This document shows, in pieces, positions 22,370 through 34,184 of a stretch of 64,000 nt of DNA. Each line of letters begins with the position of its first letter. Position 1 is the stretch's first letter. Under the pieces are notes generated by a model. That model was not told the DNA's origin, did no database searches, and worked only from the letters and a program-made list of their open reading frames with translations. The translations under genes were made by a program, and so were the position numbers. Source of the DNA: Purpureocillium takamizusanense (lineage: Eukaryota > Ascomycota > Sordariomycetes > Hypocreales > Ophiocordycipitaceae). Where the stretch lies: assembly GCF_022605165.1 (NCBI RefSeq), contig NC_063072.1:806001-870000 (forward strand), in the 5' to 3' direction.

Positions 22370-23497
22370 CGGACTCCGTCCAGACAGTGCCTCGATCGCA
22401 ACGCTAGACGAGGCTCAGCAGCCCTCCCTTCATTCTGCGGCCAGGTCATGACTTCCCTGGTTTGCAGAGGGCCTGCACGATTTTGACATCACGACCAGCT
22501 TCCACGAACTCCATAGGGGCTCGCTGGAGCCTGGAGACCAAATATTTATATTCTCTTTTCTCGCGCATTACTCTTGTTTGGTGTGACGCTACTTTCCGCG
22601 GGTCGAAAGCAGCATTCGACAGGAACGATGGGTGGCCGAGCAAATGCCTGGGACGCATGCACCAGAGCCGCCTTGTCTGTCATTCGGTGCCTGTCGACAT
22701 GTCTTGTCTTATCACAAGGCTTTATCGAAAAGCGAGCATCAGTCCGTTCGACAGCTGATGATCGGGTCGACTTTCATTCTGGCGCTTTGCCATCGAGGAT
22801 CCGCGAACACGTGGAGAGAACCGGATGTGCACCTTGAATACGAAGGAGGAAAGGCGTGATGGGTGGCACTGGCTTACAGTGTTTGGCAGTTCATGTCCCT
22901 TTTTATTTAGTGTTGCCACTGCTGCTGTTCCACTCGAGCCACTCGGGCATGCCCGTGTCGTGTCGGGTCGGCGGAGCAAAGTATGGGATGCAGGGAGACA
23001 CTTGGCGCATGGCGGCCCGGGCCGATGGGCAATCAAGGGCGTTGCGCGCACGCGTTGATCAAGGCGGAGACAGGAAAAAAGGGTCGGCGAGGCCGGGTGT
23101 TTGGCGGCCTCGTCGTGTGACCGTATACCACCGTGGTGGCCCTGGCGGTGGGAGGGAGTAGTGGTCGCCGGGGAGAGCTGCTGGTAGACGGCGAAGAAAG
23201 GGCAGCAGGATGAACGTTGAATCCGATAGACTTTTTTCCCAATATCTTTGTCAATGTGATGGTGCTGCAGCGTGACGACACGGCTGAGGACTCGTATGGT
23301 GCGTAAGAGGTGTGTGAAACTCGCTTGTGGGCGTGCACGACTGTCCATGCCTGTCTGAAAGACGCGCGACATGAAGGACGACGAGTGATGCGAACAACGT
23401 GCATGTGCAAAGCAATCGATTCGTTTGGCAATTGTACAGGGTATATAGTTCAAACAGCTTCCCTCACGTCTCCTTTTCTCCCCTTGGGAATCTATCC

Positions 23498-23539
<42 letters not shown>

Positions 23540-24038
23540 CTCTCTCGCAAATCGTACACTTCATAGCCTGTGTTGCGAATAGAGGCGTCGAGTGCTTGCC
23601 TGGTGCAACATGCGCCTAGCTGGCACAGCATCAAAGAGGGCTGAACAGTGGCCCCAAAACATAGGAAAAGAGAACAAAAACCATTGGCGAGCTGTGCAAG
23701 CGCATCGTGCGGACGGGGTGTGCCTCTGCGGCTCGAACAAGTTGCCCAATGTTGCCGTAGACGCCTCGTCGCTCGTCATCTCTCGAGGAGAAGAAAAAGA
23801 ATACAGGAAACAACCTGCCGTGTCGCGTCGAAGCGCGGCGCTCCGATGCCCGTCAAGAATAAGGAGAAAAGAACATAATGCTGCGTCGTGCCTTGCAGAC
23901 CTTGTGCCACAAGTTTCGATGCCGCTTGACTAGCCGTTGTTATAGGGGACTGTGAGAGGGCATGCATAGCAGAGCCGACAGCTCGCGAGCGGCGTCGTAT
24001 CAGCTTTTCAAAGTCAGCGTCCATCGACTAGACCGGCA
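22370..24038. other. Convergent intergenic region
   Basis: Contains the 3' regions of RTS1 and of the CID-domain gene, which face each other. A (TC)18 microsatellite lies at 23501-23536. Open frames here show no domain, and no gene is supported. Confidence 0.6.
23501..23536. repeat. (TC)18 microsatellite
   Basis: Uninterrupted TC dinucleotide run in the convergent intergenic region, likely length-polymorphic. Confidence 0.95.
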
Positions 24039-25840
24039 TCACTGGCGACGTCTGGGTCCATACTTGTTGTAGCCTCCTCTACCACGGCCGCGATATCCAC
24101 GACCAGCACTGCCGCCGCCTCGGCCGCCTCGGCCCCAGTTGTTCTGCTGATACCCGTTGAACGGTGGCGGAGCAGGGCCATGGGGTGGATGGCCACCTGG
24201 GCCCCAGGTACCGCCTGCGACGGGGAAGGGCGGCATTGGAGGCTGATTGGGGTTCCAGCGGGGGGGAGGTTGTGGTGGCCAGGTGCCTTGATATCCCATT
24301 GGCGGTGGTGGGGGGATGGGAGGTCCTAGTTGTGGTGGTGGTGGTGGTGGTGGTAATGCAACTTGCTGGCTTGCGGGTCCTTGAGGAGGCATTTGAAAAT
24401 AGGCCTGCGATGCTACCGCAGGGTTGGGTGGCTGAACGGGGCCGCGGTCGTTCCTGTGAGAGTGTGAGTGAGGGGACGGACGCCGAGGTGCTGACTGCAT
24501 CGAGCGGGACCGCGAACGTGATCGGCTATACGAGCGACGTCTGTGAGATCCGCTGCGTCGCGGAGTAAAACTGCGATCGCGGCCGCGGCTACGGCTACTG
24601 CTGCGACTGCGACTGCGACTGTATGAGCTGCGTCGCTGGCGAGAGCGATCCGAGCGGTTTTGGTGCCGGCTTCTGCTGCGGCTTCTGGAGGCGGACGAGA
24701 CGCGTCGTCTCTTACGAGAACGCGATGGTGACACGCTTCGCGAGCGGCTGGAATACGCATCTCTGGACCGAGAACGGGACTCTCGAGCGCCAGGCGAGTC
24801 CTTGCGAGGCCCGAACCTCTCCTTCATCCATCCACAAAACTCCGCGCTCCAGCCATAATAGTTTCTTTGCTGTTCGGCGGGGAGGTCAGGGTTGATAATC
24901 TGTCCCAAGGCGTTCACATCGCACCCAGCAACCTCCGCCAAAGGCTTGGGCCTGTACATGTCGTTGACTTCGCGAACTGTCTCGTCCACGAGTCTGTCGA
25001 GCTCGTCGTCATTAGGCGTAGGGTAAATCGTGAGAGGGCGGATTTGCTCAGGACGGATGGGGTTGGTAGACCCGCGCTTCAGGTGTGGAAGCCAGCAGCC
25101 GGCCGGCTGCTCGTGCCAGGGAAGCGACGGGTCGCCGTGGACATAGGGCTCGCTGCGAGGCGCAGACTCGGCCGGCTGGGTTGCATCCTCCTCTTTGGGG
25201 AAAATCGGATAGCCAGAGTGCTTGTCGGAGCCGAGGCTGACAGTCTCCCTGAGGCGTGCTAGCAGTGCCGTGGGAACGTATTGACGCTCCTCCCAGATGT
25301 CGAGAAGGTCTCGAACCTTTGCGATGTGCTTGGGGCTCTTTTCGACGTCGAAGAAGGACGCGGCCATGACCATGTCGGGTAGCTGAGCTCCCCACAAAGC
25401 AGCGAAGCCAGTGTTGCCCTGACGGACCACGACGTGGTGCAGCACGTCGCTGACAATGTACAGTACGTGGAGCCTACGCCGCCTCACGCTGGGTCGGTCG
25501 AAGTCGTCTTCCATACTTTCGGAGAGGGCAACCAGAAACTTTCCAAAGGTGGTCGTGCGGCCATGAGAGTGGACGATGTTGGCGACAATCCAATTCTTGC
25601 ATTCCTAGAACGAGAAGTTTAGCAAACCTCTTTCAAGGTGTTCAGGTACGGGAGAGATGGCGGCTCTCCAGCGTAGTAGCAAACCTGAACGTTATCGTGC
25701 GAGCACTTGTCGAGGGTGCCGTCGATGAGGTCCATGGCGGCCTCGATGCCGCCGCGAGGCAGAGGCGTGGGATCGTCGCGAAGCAGCGCGGCCGTGAGCG
25801 CGGCCTTGGCCACGGCGAGATCCGGAGTTGACACGATCAT
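24039..25840 (-). CDS. CID-domain, RS-rich RNA-processing protein
   Basis: Probable nuclear pre-mRNA processing factor related to CHERP/SR140-type proteins, whose CID domain binds the RNA polymerase II C-terminal domain. Exons 25685-25840 and 24039-25604 encode 573 residues; the 80-base intron (GTTTGC...CTAG, GCTAAAC branch) joins SHDNVQ to ECKNWIV. The CID helical domain spans about residues 5-150, with RTTTFGKFLVALS and RLHVLYIVSDVLHHV. It is followed by a linker and a segment containing YYGWSAEFCGWMKERFG. A long RS-dipeptide tract (about 300-390), a Pro-rich stretch (PPPPPPPQLGPPIPPPPP) and a C-terminal RGG/GRG-rich tail complete the protein. The ATG chosen is the first in the frame; an upstream TTG was not used. 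The same arrangement (CID, RS, Pro, RGG) is common in fungal orthologues. Confidence 0.87.
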
Positions 25841-26542
25841 CGTCGCGGCAGAGGGCGCGCTCCTCAAGCTGCGTGTCGCGTGGTAGGAGATCTGGGGTCG
25901 GGCGAGGTGTGAAGGTGAAGAGAAAGCTGCAGCTGGGAAAGGTGGGTGGGCGAGGGGCTTGAACAGCTAAGGTAGCTGCTGCCAGGCACAAAGTCGCCAA
26001 CGCGCAGGCGGGCAGTCTGGACAGCTGTTGCAGGGGCCCAGTGAGGGGAGCTTCGCGCCTGGTGCAAGCCCTGCTGCCACTGAGGTGGGGTGGGGCGGCA
26101 GAGTCTCTGGGTCGCCAGCTGGCCGCCGGTTGCTGCAAGGAGATTTGCAAGGCCGTGGCCAAGTTGTTGTCGAGCTCTCCGCTTTCTCCGTTTGCATTGT
26201 TCAGAACCTGCCAAATTGAGTGATGCTTTGCGGCAGAACTAGTTCATTGGTACATTACAAACGGAGAAGCCCATGTGCTCGCGCACGTAATGTCAGTTAG
26301 GGTCGGTTATGATGCAAAACCTCACTACATTAACTACACCGCCAGCCCAACATGGGAAAGCTACCTAACGCTACAGGAATAGAACCCTGGCTTCTGTGGG
26401 GAACCCCTGGCTTGTGTAGAAGCCAAGTTGCGAAAGAGATGGTTCATTGACAGCTATCGCGACCCATTCCCAAACGCCAGATCTAGAGTATTCTTTGTAC
26501 AAGCCCGGGTTTTCCCGAACTTCCTGCGACCAGCTGTCTTCT
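25841..26542. other. Intergenic region between two minus-strand genes
   Basis: Promoter of the CID gene plus the 3' region of the DUF4748-type gene. It contains a short imperfect direct repeat (GAACCCTGGCTT at 26382 and GAACCCCTGGCTT at 26401), followed by AGAAGCCA, which could pair back to form a hairpin. No gene is supported. Confidence 0.5.
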
Positions 26543-27080
26543 TCACGAAAACCGATCGCCCTTCCGGCTGCGATAAGGTGTATCGCTCTCATATTTACTC
26601 TTCTCCGCGACGCGTTCGGATTCGGTGGCAGGTGCATGCCTCGTCGGCGCGGGATCGTTGCTGGCTTCTTGGCTCGGCGAGCCGACGCTGTCGGTCCTGG
26701 CGGGTGCGCCGTTGGCCGTCCCGGACGTCGCGGACGAAGTTTGACCGGCTGAGTATTCCAACGAGCGTATATCATACTTCTTCCGACGGGCCTCCTCAAG
26801 CTTCGCCTTGCGGTCTGCGTTGATCTCCTTCTTGGCGAAGTAGTAGGCACCGGCACCGGCTGCAGCGGGCGCGACGATTAGCGGGCAACGGCATCGATTG
26901 AGAACCACGAGGAACACCTACCGACGCACAGGGAGCCCCAGCCCAGCCTGTTCTGGTCAGCCTACATACATGTCCCAAATGCACGGGCAAGTGACGAACC
27001 AAAACGACTTGATCTGTGCCAGCTTAGCATATCGCGCCACCGGAGCTCGTCACGATCACGGTTTCACTTACAGTGTTCAT
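26543..27080 (-). CDS. DUF4748-like small membrane-anchored protein
   Basis: A 118-residue protein from three exons: 27072-27080 (only nine bases: Met-Asn-Thr), 26922-26952 and 26543-26859. Introns use GTAAGT...CCAG and GTAGGT...GCAG. The spliced N-terminus reads MNTNRLGWGSLCVAGAGAYY, a short Gly-rich membrane segment (about 6-21). It is followed by the family signature FAKKEINADRKAKLEEARRK (about 21-40) and YDIRSLEYS. The rest is Ser/Thr/Ala-rich and probably disordered. This matches small fungal DUF4748-type proteins, possibly mitochondrial, of unknown function. The nine-base first exon is unusual but preserves frame and provides the only credible ATG. The gene is divergent from the 5-phosphatase, 1.1 kb away. 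Confidence 0.78.
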
Positions 27081-28166
27081 CTTGCCTGCTTGGTGTGACA
27101 AGACGTATACTCCGTCGTTGCTGATCTTGCTAGTGAGTTCGCGCTCAATGGCGATTCCAGTCGTGTACGGTAGGATGTGCAACGAGGCAGCCGAGAAAGA
27201 GATTCAGAGTCGGAGTTAGAACACCTCTGACGTCGAAGCTTGTAACGATGGCTGCTAGCGCAAAAAAGTGCAGGAGAGAGGTGGTATGTACACGCTAGAG
27301 GACAGTGCGCCGATGGAAGTGCCGGGAGGCTTTCGGAGCGATGACAGCGGGGCAGGCGACCCAACTGGCCCCAGCCCATTTCAGGCCCACAAGGTACCTA
27401 GTACCTTGGGTGAGCTGCTGCCGTGAGCCTGCCCACAGCCCTGGAGCTGTTGGCTGCACCAGTGAGGTGACTCCGAGAGCCAGCCCACGTTGGAGCTCTG
27501 GCCGTGCCTGTTGCAGGGCACAGCCGGAGCCCAGCGGCGCTCGGTCCAGTGTTTAGCGGGCTGTGGCACTGCTGGTGGAGCACGGCCGCCAGAGTTTCAG
27601 CCTCCGCACTGTGTTTGTTGTCGATTTGTCACGGCGCTTCACAGTGCATCCAGCGTCAGAGAATGGGGTCCCTGTCATGTATGACATCCACCGTCAAGGA
27701 CAGCCGACGCTGCTGCACCGCGACCCCAATCGCGCCGACGCAGCCCGTCGAAGACACGCAAGCCACTCTCAACGACCGTCGTCCGCCAAAAGCAAGCACG
27801 CCCACGAAGAGCCTCTCCCACGCACGCGACCTCCGACCTTGCTGCGCGCGTCGCTCCAGCTTCGCAAACCCTGGGGGATCGCGATGCTCCCTGCGCCCCG
27901 AGCTGGCGACCCTCTTTTCGAGCGCATCCACCACCAGCAACTGCCGACGTCGTCGTCCGCCCCCTCGTTATCCCGCCCGTGTCGCGGGCGCAGCCTCAAC
28001 TACACAACCACGGCCCTCTCTTTAGCTGGTACCCTAGGACGCAGGCCGCCAACAGTATCATTGCATACCCGCACTGTTCTTATGAGGGTCGGGTGCCTTG
28101 ATGAATGGGTATAAGGGGCGACTCTGACCCCGGAACCCCGCCATCGACAGGCGTCATTTGCCGAAG
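27081..28166. other. Divergent promoter region
   Basis: Shared upstream space of the DUF4748-type gene (minus) and the 5-phosphatase gene (plus). It contains a near-palindrome AAGGTACCTAGTACCTT near 27391. Overlapping frames in both directions are compositional only. Confidence 0.55.
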
Positions 28167-31100
28167 ATGAACCCCTCGACGGACGACGGGCCCGATGGCT
28201 CCTCCATCGTGAGTTCTCGACTCAGGAACTCACTGGGTTGAATCTGCTAACGCCATACAGAAACCCGTGTCTTCCCTTCTCGCCCGGTTCGAGAACATGA
28301 ACCAGGCAACGGCCGGACAACCCCCCTCGCAGCCACCTGCTCCGTCGCGATCAATATCGCCGGCCCCAAAGCCGGATCGGTTACGAAGCTTCAAGCCGCT
28401 GCACGAAGGCAATCCTATGCCTTCGAAGACTCCTATCAAAGCAGTTCCGAAACAGGCAGACCTCCAGTTGGCCAAGAAGACGGGGCCGCCGTCTGATCAT
28501 GAAGGCCCCCCAAGTCCTTCCATGAAGCCTGCACCGACGGCGAAACCCCGCGGCCTCAGCACTCAGCCACCGTCATTGTTGGTCCAGCCTCCTCAGTCGC
28601 CACCCAAGAGCCGAGTGTCTGTCCTGATGACTGGGGAGCAGTCGCCCTTTCTCGACCCCAGTTCGGGAGCAGCCCCCGACCTGCCGGGGGGACTCCCGAA
28701 ACCGATCAAGATACCCAGCCGGCCCCTCACTCCTTTGCAACCGCCTGTGGTCCCCAAATCTCCACGGCTGTCCTCTTCCCGACCACCCTCACCGCCTCCG
28801 CCACGACGTTCTGGAGAGGTCCGCAGGGATAAGGAGGGAAAGCAAGCGCCGCCCCCGCCAGCGGCACGGCTGGACAGGCCGGTGAGCACCCGCCTTATGG
28901 CGGCGAGCTTGCCACAGCCTGTCGGCGGCCAGATGATGAGGAAGCCAAACTTGTCTAAGGAAACGTCGCCGTTTAATAGCCCACCGGGTAGCCCTGGAGA
29001 AGAGTTAGATGGGACACCGCCGGAACTACCCGCACGGCCGAGGCCCCAGGTTCAAACTGAGGGTTCGAGTAACCCTGGAGGCTTTGAGCCGCCTCCTCTT
29101 CATCATTCAATTGCTGGAAAGCGGATGGTTCGCGAACAGAGCACTAATGGCCCCAGCAAAGGCAAGCTCACACCGCAGCAAACAGGAGACGGCCGAATGC
29201 CTCAACTACCAAAGCCGACACCGGTGCCGACACCGGCACCAATGGGTCCTCCACAACGGATACCTACTGGAAGCCTCGCAATGCCGCCACCGCGGCCCCC
29301 GCGGCCTGTTCCGCAGAGCAGTACGACCAAGACCGTACCTGTTTCTACCTCGGCGCCAACAAGCCGCCCAGCCTCCCAGATCTCCTTCCGCCAGTTTCCA
29401 GCGCCGCCGACGCAGCAACTCGTCATCGCGAAAACTAGGGAGAAGATGCCGGAGAAAGAGCCAGCTGAACGCGGAACGAAAGCACAGTCAACCGCTGTGC
29501 CCGTGAAAGCTTCTGTGACTTCATCGGTCCCAGGCTCAGTACCCCTGAAGCCGGAGCCGTCGAGTCAGGTAACAGCATATCCAGACGGATCGAAAGCCAA
29601 CCGCCGACCTCCACTCGTCAAGAGGGGCTGCTCGGAGCTGCAGACGAGATACGATCCAAGGATCTTTGACGTCTGTGGAGAGCTGGTTTGCACCAGTGGC
29701 CACCTAACGCGAGTCTGGAGCATCATGGACGGCGAGCAACTTATGAGTCTTGCTCACACAGAGGGCGTCAAGGCTACCGCTGTGGCATTCAAGCCCGGCG
29801 CAGATGCTAACACGGAAGGCTCCATACTGTGGGTCGGTACCAGCTTGGGTGAGATCATGGAGGTTGAAGTGGCGACTCAGCGCATTTTACAGAGCAAAGG
29901 GGGCGTACACGCACGATGCGACGTCACTCACATATATAGACACCTCAACGAGCTGTGGACGTTGGACGAGAGCGGCACCATACACATATGGGGCCCTGAT
30001 ATTGACGGAACACCAAACCTGAGCGGCCATCCCCATCAGAGCAACAAGCTTCCGAGGGGACATACTTTCTCCATGGTGGTTGGCGACGAACTGTGGCACG
30101 CCACCGGGAAAGCTGTGCGGGTTTTCTCTCCCTCACTGGACGGGAGCAGACCCTTCCAGGTTTTGGTGCGACCACTGACTGCCGATGGTGCAGGCGACAT
30201 CAGCGCCGGCGCGCAGGTGAAGACGCACCCAGGGCAAGTATTCTTCGGTCACGTCGACGGCAAGGTCAGTGTGTTCTCGACCAAGGACTATTCTTGTCTG
30301 TCCGTTCTCAGTGTCAGCTCCTGGAAAATCAACGCGCTCGCCGGGGTGGGCGAGCACATGTGGGCGGCGTACAACACGGGCAAAATGTGCGTATACGACA
30401 TGAGCCAACAGCCGTGGGTGGTCAGGAAGGAGTGGCAAGCACATGACCAGCCCATCGTCAAGATGAAGGCAGATCCGGCAAGTTCCTACCGATTAGACCG
30501 GCTACAAGTCATCTCACTGGGGGCGGACAACAAGATCAAGGTGTGGGATGGGCTCCTGCAAGACGACTGGCTTGAGGAGGACATGAAGTCCAAAGACACG
30601 CAGTATTGCGACTTCGATGAAATTCACGCCCACATCATGACCTGGAACGCCGGTGCGTCGACACCCCACAGCCTGCGATATTCGGATGGCGATGCCACCT
30701 TCTTCCAAGAGCTGGTCCAGTCGAGCGGCTCGCCGGACATTTTCGTGTTTGGCTTCCAGGAGCTTGTCGACCTCGAGGACAAGACTGCGACGGCCAAGCG
30801 CTTCCTCAAGTCTTCCAAGAAGAAGGAGGGGACTGACCAGGAACGAATGAGCCACCAGTATCGCGACTGGCGAGATTTCCTGATGAAGACGCTTGACGAC
30901 TACATGCCGGCGGATGACCTGTATCACTTGCTGCAGTCGGCACCCATGGTGGGGCTGTTTACTTGCGTGTTCGTCAAGTCGTCCCTCCGGGAGAGGATTC
31001 GCAACCTGAGCGCTGCAGAGGTGAAGCGAGGCATGGGCGGCCTCCACGGAAACAAGGGGGCTGTCTGCATCCGCTTCCAGGTGGACGACAGTTCGTTGTG

Positions 31101-31767
31101 CTTTATCAACTGCCATCTCGCAGCCGGGCAAACGCAGTCGAACTCTCGCCACACAGACGTGGCGGCAATTCTGGACACGACCATGTTTTCCGAGGAGCGA
31201 GACCCGGCCGCGTGCATTGACAGCTTCACATGTGGCGGAGATGGCACCATGATTTTGGATCACGAGCTGTGCATACTGAATGGAGATCTCAATTATCGGA
31301 TTGACACCATGTCGCGCGACACGGTGGTCAAGGCGGTGCAGCAACAGAACCTGAGCAAGCTTCTGGAGCGCGATCAGCTCCTGGTTGCGCGCCGGCGTAA
31401 CCCAGCGTTTCGCCTCCGGGCCTTTGACGAGCTACCCATCAGGTTTGCGCCAACATACAAGTACGATGTGGGCACGGATAACTACGACACTAGCGAGAAG
31501 AAGAGAAGCCCGGCTTGGTGTGACCGGCTGCTGTACAGGGGCAGGGGCAGGATCCAACAGCAGGAGTATCGCAGACACGAGGTTCGCGTGAGCGATCATC
31601 GGCCGGTGACGGGCAGCTTCCGGCTGTGGGTCAAGAAGGTTAAGCCGCGGGACAGGGCCGTCGCATGGATGGAGAGCCAGCAGGGCTTTGAGGACCTGCA
31701 GCAGCAGGTGTTGGCCGACGAGAAGTATGTTCCCGTCGAGGTGGTTTGGGTGACTATAGCGAGCTAA
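28167..31767 (+). CDS. WD40 inositol polyphosphate 5-phosphatase
   Basis: Phosphoinositide/inositol-phosphate 5-phosphatase that would remove the 5-phosphate, for example from PI(4,5)P2, at membranes. Exon 28167-28208 and exon 28261-31767 (GTGAGT...ACAG intron with a CTAAC branch) encode 1182 residues. Residues 1-470 are disordered and Pro-rich with many PxxP motifs, suggesting SH3 binding. About 475-780 form WD40-like beta-propeller repeats (e.g. VCTSGHLTRVWS, SLGADNKIKVWDG). The catalytic endonuclease/exonuclease/phosphatase domain (about 805-1135) has GFQELVDLEDK, LHGNKGAVCIRF, NGDLNYRI, SPAWCDRLLY and the active-site SDHRPV. The WD40-catalytic order resembles plant 5PTase/FRA3 proteins and known filamentous-fungal orthologues, and differs from yeast synaptojanins with a SacI domain. 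Downstream on the same strand is a Sec14-like lipid-transfer gene, a possible functional link. Confidence 0.92.
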
Positions 31768-32822
31768 CGCAGAGTGACAGACTGCTCTACTTGGTCAACA
31801 CATGCGGCTACGAGGAGGCGGCAAGCAGGAAGTACGTCAAGGAACAGGTAGCAAGAAAGGCTCACCGAAGTCCGAGCAGGACTGCGAGCGGCCAGTGACC
31901 ATGAGGTTAACGATAGGAAGGAACGAGGCGCTTTGCCATGTTGAGTCGCGACTGGATGGGGCCTCATGGTCGTCGGTTGGCTCGATAGTCGTGGAGCATG
32001 CCTAGGCATAAGATACGCATGGATGTGGGTGGACATGGACATGAACACGGAACAACCTTAGACAAGCGGGTGAACGGAAATGGCGACGCGGAGCACAGAA
32101 ACACAGCGGGCAGCATGCCGTAGACGACGGCCTAGAACAAGCGTGCTTGATGGAGGGCATAAATTTTGCCCCGGCGCATTGCGGTTGGGGTTGAGGTTCG
32201 GGTCAGGCACTATGTCTAAAGATCGCGATGGAAGGCAGCAGGTAGGCGCACGGCATTACTTGTGTTTGTCCCAAACGCTACAGTAGAAGCCACGAGGTAG
32301 ATATTGAGCAGTGAAAGCAAGCGATGGGTCAGCGTCATTGCAGAATTCGATCCAAGCTCCCGGGCTGGTGTGCGGATGGAGGTGTCGGTCGGGTCGTCGA
32401 CAGAGGCGGATGCACGGGGCGGCGATCCGGCCGCTGTTAGTACGTAGCGCCCGCGCTGGGTCCCTGTCACCGGGGACATGGAGCCGGGGTCTCAACAATT
32501 TCCATCATCAGCCACGGCGCTTTTGTGCCACCGCCTCCTTTTCCTTCTTCTGCTTCATCCCGCATGTGCAACCCGACTCCCCACTTCTTCGTCGGGTATG
32601 CAGCAGAGAAAAGGCCCTCAAGGTTCCATCACAAAGCCAATTGCTCCATTCAAGCAGCGTCGAGTCTTTGACGACCATATCCGCCTCTGATATCTCCATA
32701 CATCTTCGTCACCGCGTCCTCGCTCCCCCGCCCCCGTGCCCTCCTCCCACGAAGGCCCGGCACGCTTGGTTAGACCGTCTACAGCCTCTCCCCCGAAGGC
32801 CCTACGTCAAATAGCAAAAACG
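31768..32822. other. Intergenic region
   Basis: Contains the 3' region of the 5-phosphatase gene and the pyrimidine-rich promoter/leader of the CRAL-TRIO gene. No gene supported. Confidence 0.55.
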
Positions 32823-33010
32823 ATGGCCGCCACCGGCACGGCAGCAGCCTCGGCCGACGCGACGGCGCCGAGAAAGACGCCGCTCGAGCACCCCACGGCG
32901 GACAGCAGGCGGGCGCCCCGGGCGGAGCTGACGGCGGAGCAGACGGCCAAGTACGAGGCGCTGCTGGACAAGGCACGCAGCTACAGCGACGTCAACTGCG
33001 ACGAGAAGAA

Positions 33011-33046
<36 letters not shown>

Positions 33047-34184
33047 CGGTGGCGTCAGCGACAAGGACGACAACAACAACACCGGGGAGAGGCGGCGGTC
33101 GGGCCCCGTGACGGAGGCGGAGCGGGCGTGGCTCACGCGCGAGTGCCTGCTGCGGTACCTGCGGGCGACCAAGTGGAACGTCGAGGACGCGTCGCGGCGG
33201 CTGCAGGCGACGCTGGCGTGGCGGCGCGAGTACGGGCTCGAGGGTCTGACGGCGGCGTACATCTCGCCGGAGCAGGAGACGGGCAAGCAGATGGTGGCGG
33301 GCTTCGACCGCGAGGGCCGCCCCTGCCAGTACCTCAACCCGGGCAGGCAGAACACGGACGCGAGCCCGCGCCAGATCCACCACCTCTTCTACATGGTGGA
33401 GCGCGTCGTCGACGTGATGCCCGCGGGCGTCGAGTCGCTGAGCCTGCTCATCAACTTCAAGCCCAGCAAGCAGAGGCAGAACACGAGCGTGCCCATCTCG
33501 ACGGCCAGGGAGGTGCTGCACATTTTGCAGAATCATTACCCGGAGCGCCTGGGCAAGGCGCTCATTATCAACGGTGCGTGACACACGACGACTCTGTTGT
33601 GTCTTTTTGTCGTTTTCTCTTTTCCTCTCTCTCTCTTGCACTACCCGGCCGCCGCTGACTTTGGTCGAAATCGTGAAATTATAGTCCCGTGGATCGTCCA
33701 GTGCTTCTTCAAAATCATCACGCCCTTCATCGACCCCGTCACGCGCGGCAAGCTCAAGTTCAACGAGGACATGCGCCAGTACGTGCCGCCGGAGCAGCTG
33801 TGGAGCGCCGACTGGAACGGCGACATGGACTTTGAGTACGACCACGACGTGTACTGGCCGGCCTTCAACGACCTGTGCCGCGGCCGCCGCGAGGCCAAGA
33901 TGGCGCGGTGGCGGGCCGCGGGCGGCGTCGTGGGCGAGTCGGAGGACTACCTCGCGGGGGGCACCGACGTGAGCGTTTCGGGGTTCCGATACGAGGGGGA
34001 CTCGGCGGCGGCGGCGGCGGTCACACCGGCGGCTGACATGGTCGAAACGGCAAACGGAGACGGCAAGAGCGGCGACGGGCACGCGGATGGCGTGGATATC
34101 GTGCGAGAGAAGATGGAGGCGGCAGTGCTGACCGACGGTAATGGTACGGCGAGGGAGCACGAGGTGACTGGCGGCGCGGCATGA
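32823..34184 (+). CDS. Sec14-like CRAL-TRIO lipid-transfer protein
   Basis: Probable phosphatidylinositol/sterol-type lipid transfer protein of the Pdr16/Sec14 group. Exons 32823-33573 and 33685-34184 encode 416 residues; the GTGCGT...ATAG intron joins ALIIN to VPWIVQCFF. The N-terminal ~60 residues are polar. A pure poly-alanine tract (about 62-73, encoded by GCG repeats) follows, then the CRAL-TRIO-N helices (LLRYLRATKWNVEDASRRL). The CRAL-TRIO lipid-binding fold runs from about 140 to 310 (GRPCQYLNPGRQNT, SLSLLINFKPSK, HYPERLGKALIIN, ITPFIDPVTRGKLKF). FEYDHDVYWPAF follows the fold and precedes an Ala/Gly-rich tail. The start at the ATG of MAATG was preferred over an upstream GTG. The Ala tract is absent from typical relatives and is likely a polymorphic linker. 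Confidence 0.9.

Noticed and set aside
23592..23933. Overlapping frames around 23.6-24.0 kb
   Set aside because: Lie in the convergent 3' region of RTS1 and the CID gene, in both directions, without domain or intron signals.
26371..26470. tRNA-like GGTTCTATTCC on the minus strand
   Set aside because: The T-arm does not pair correctly and no A-box or acceptor stem is present.
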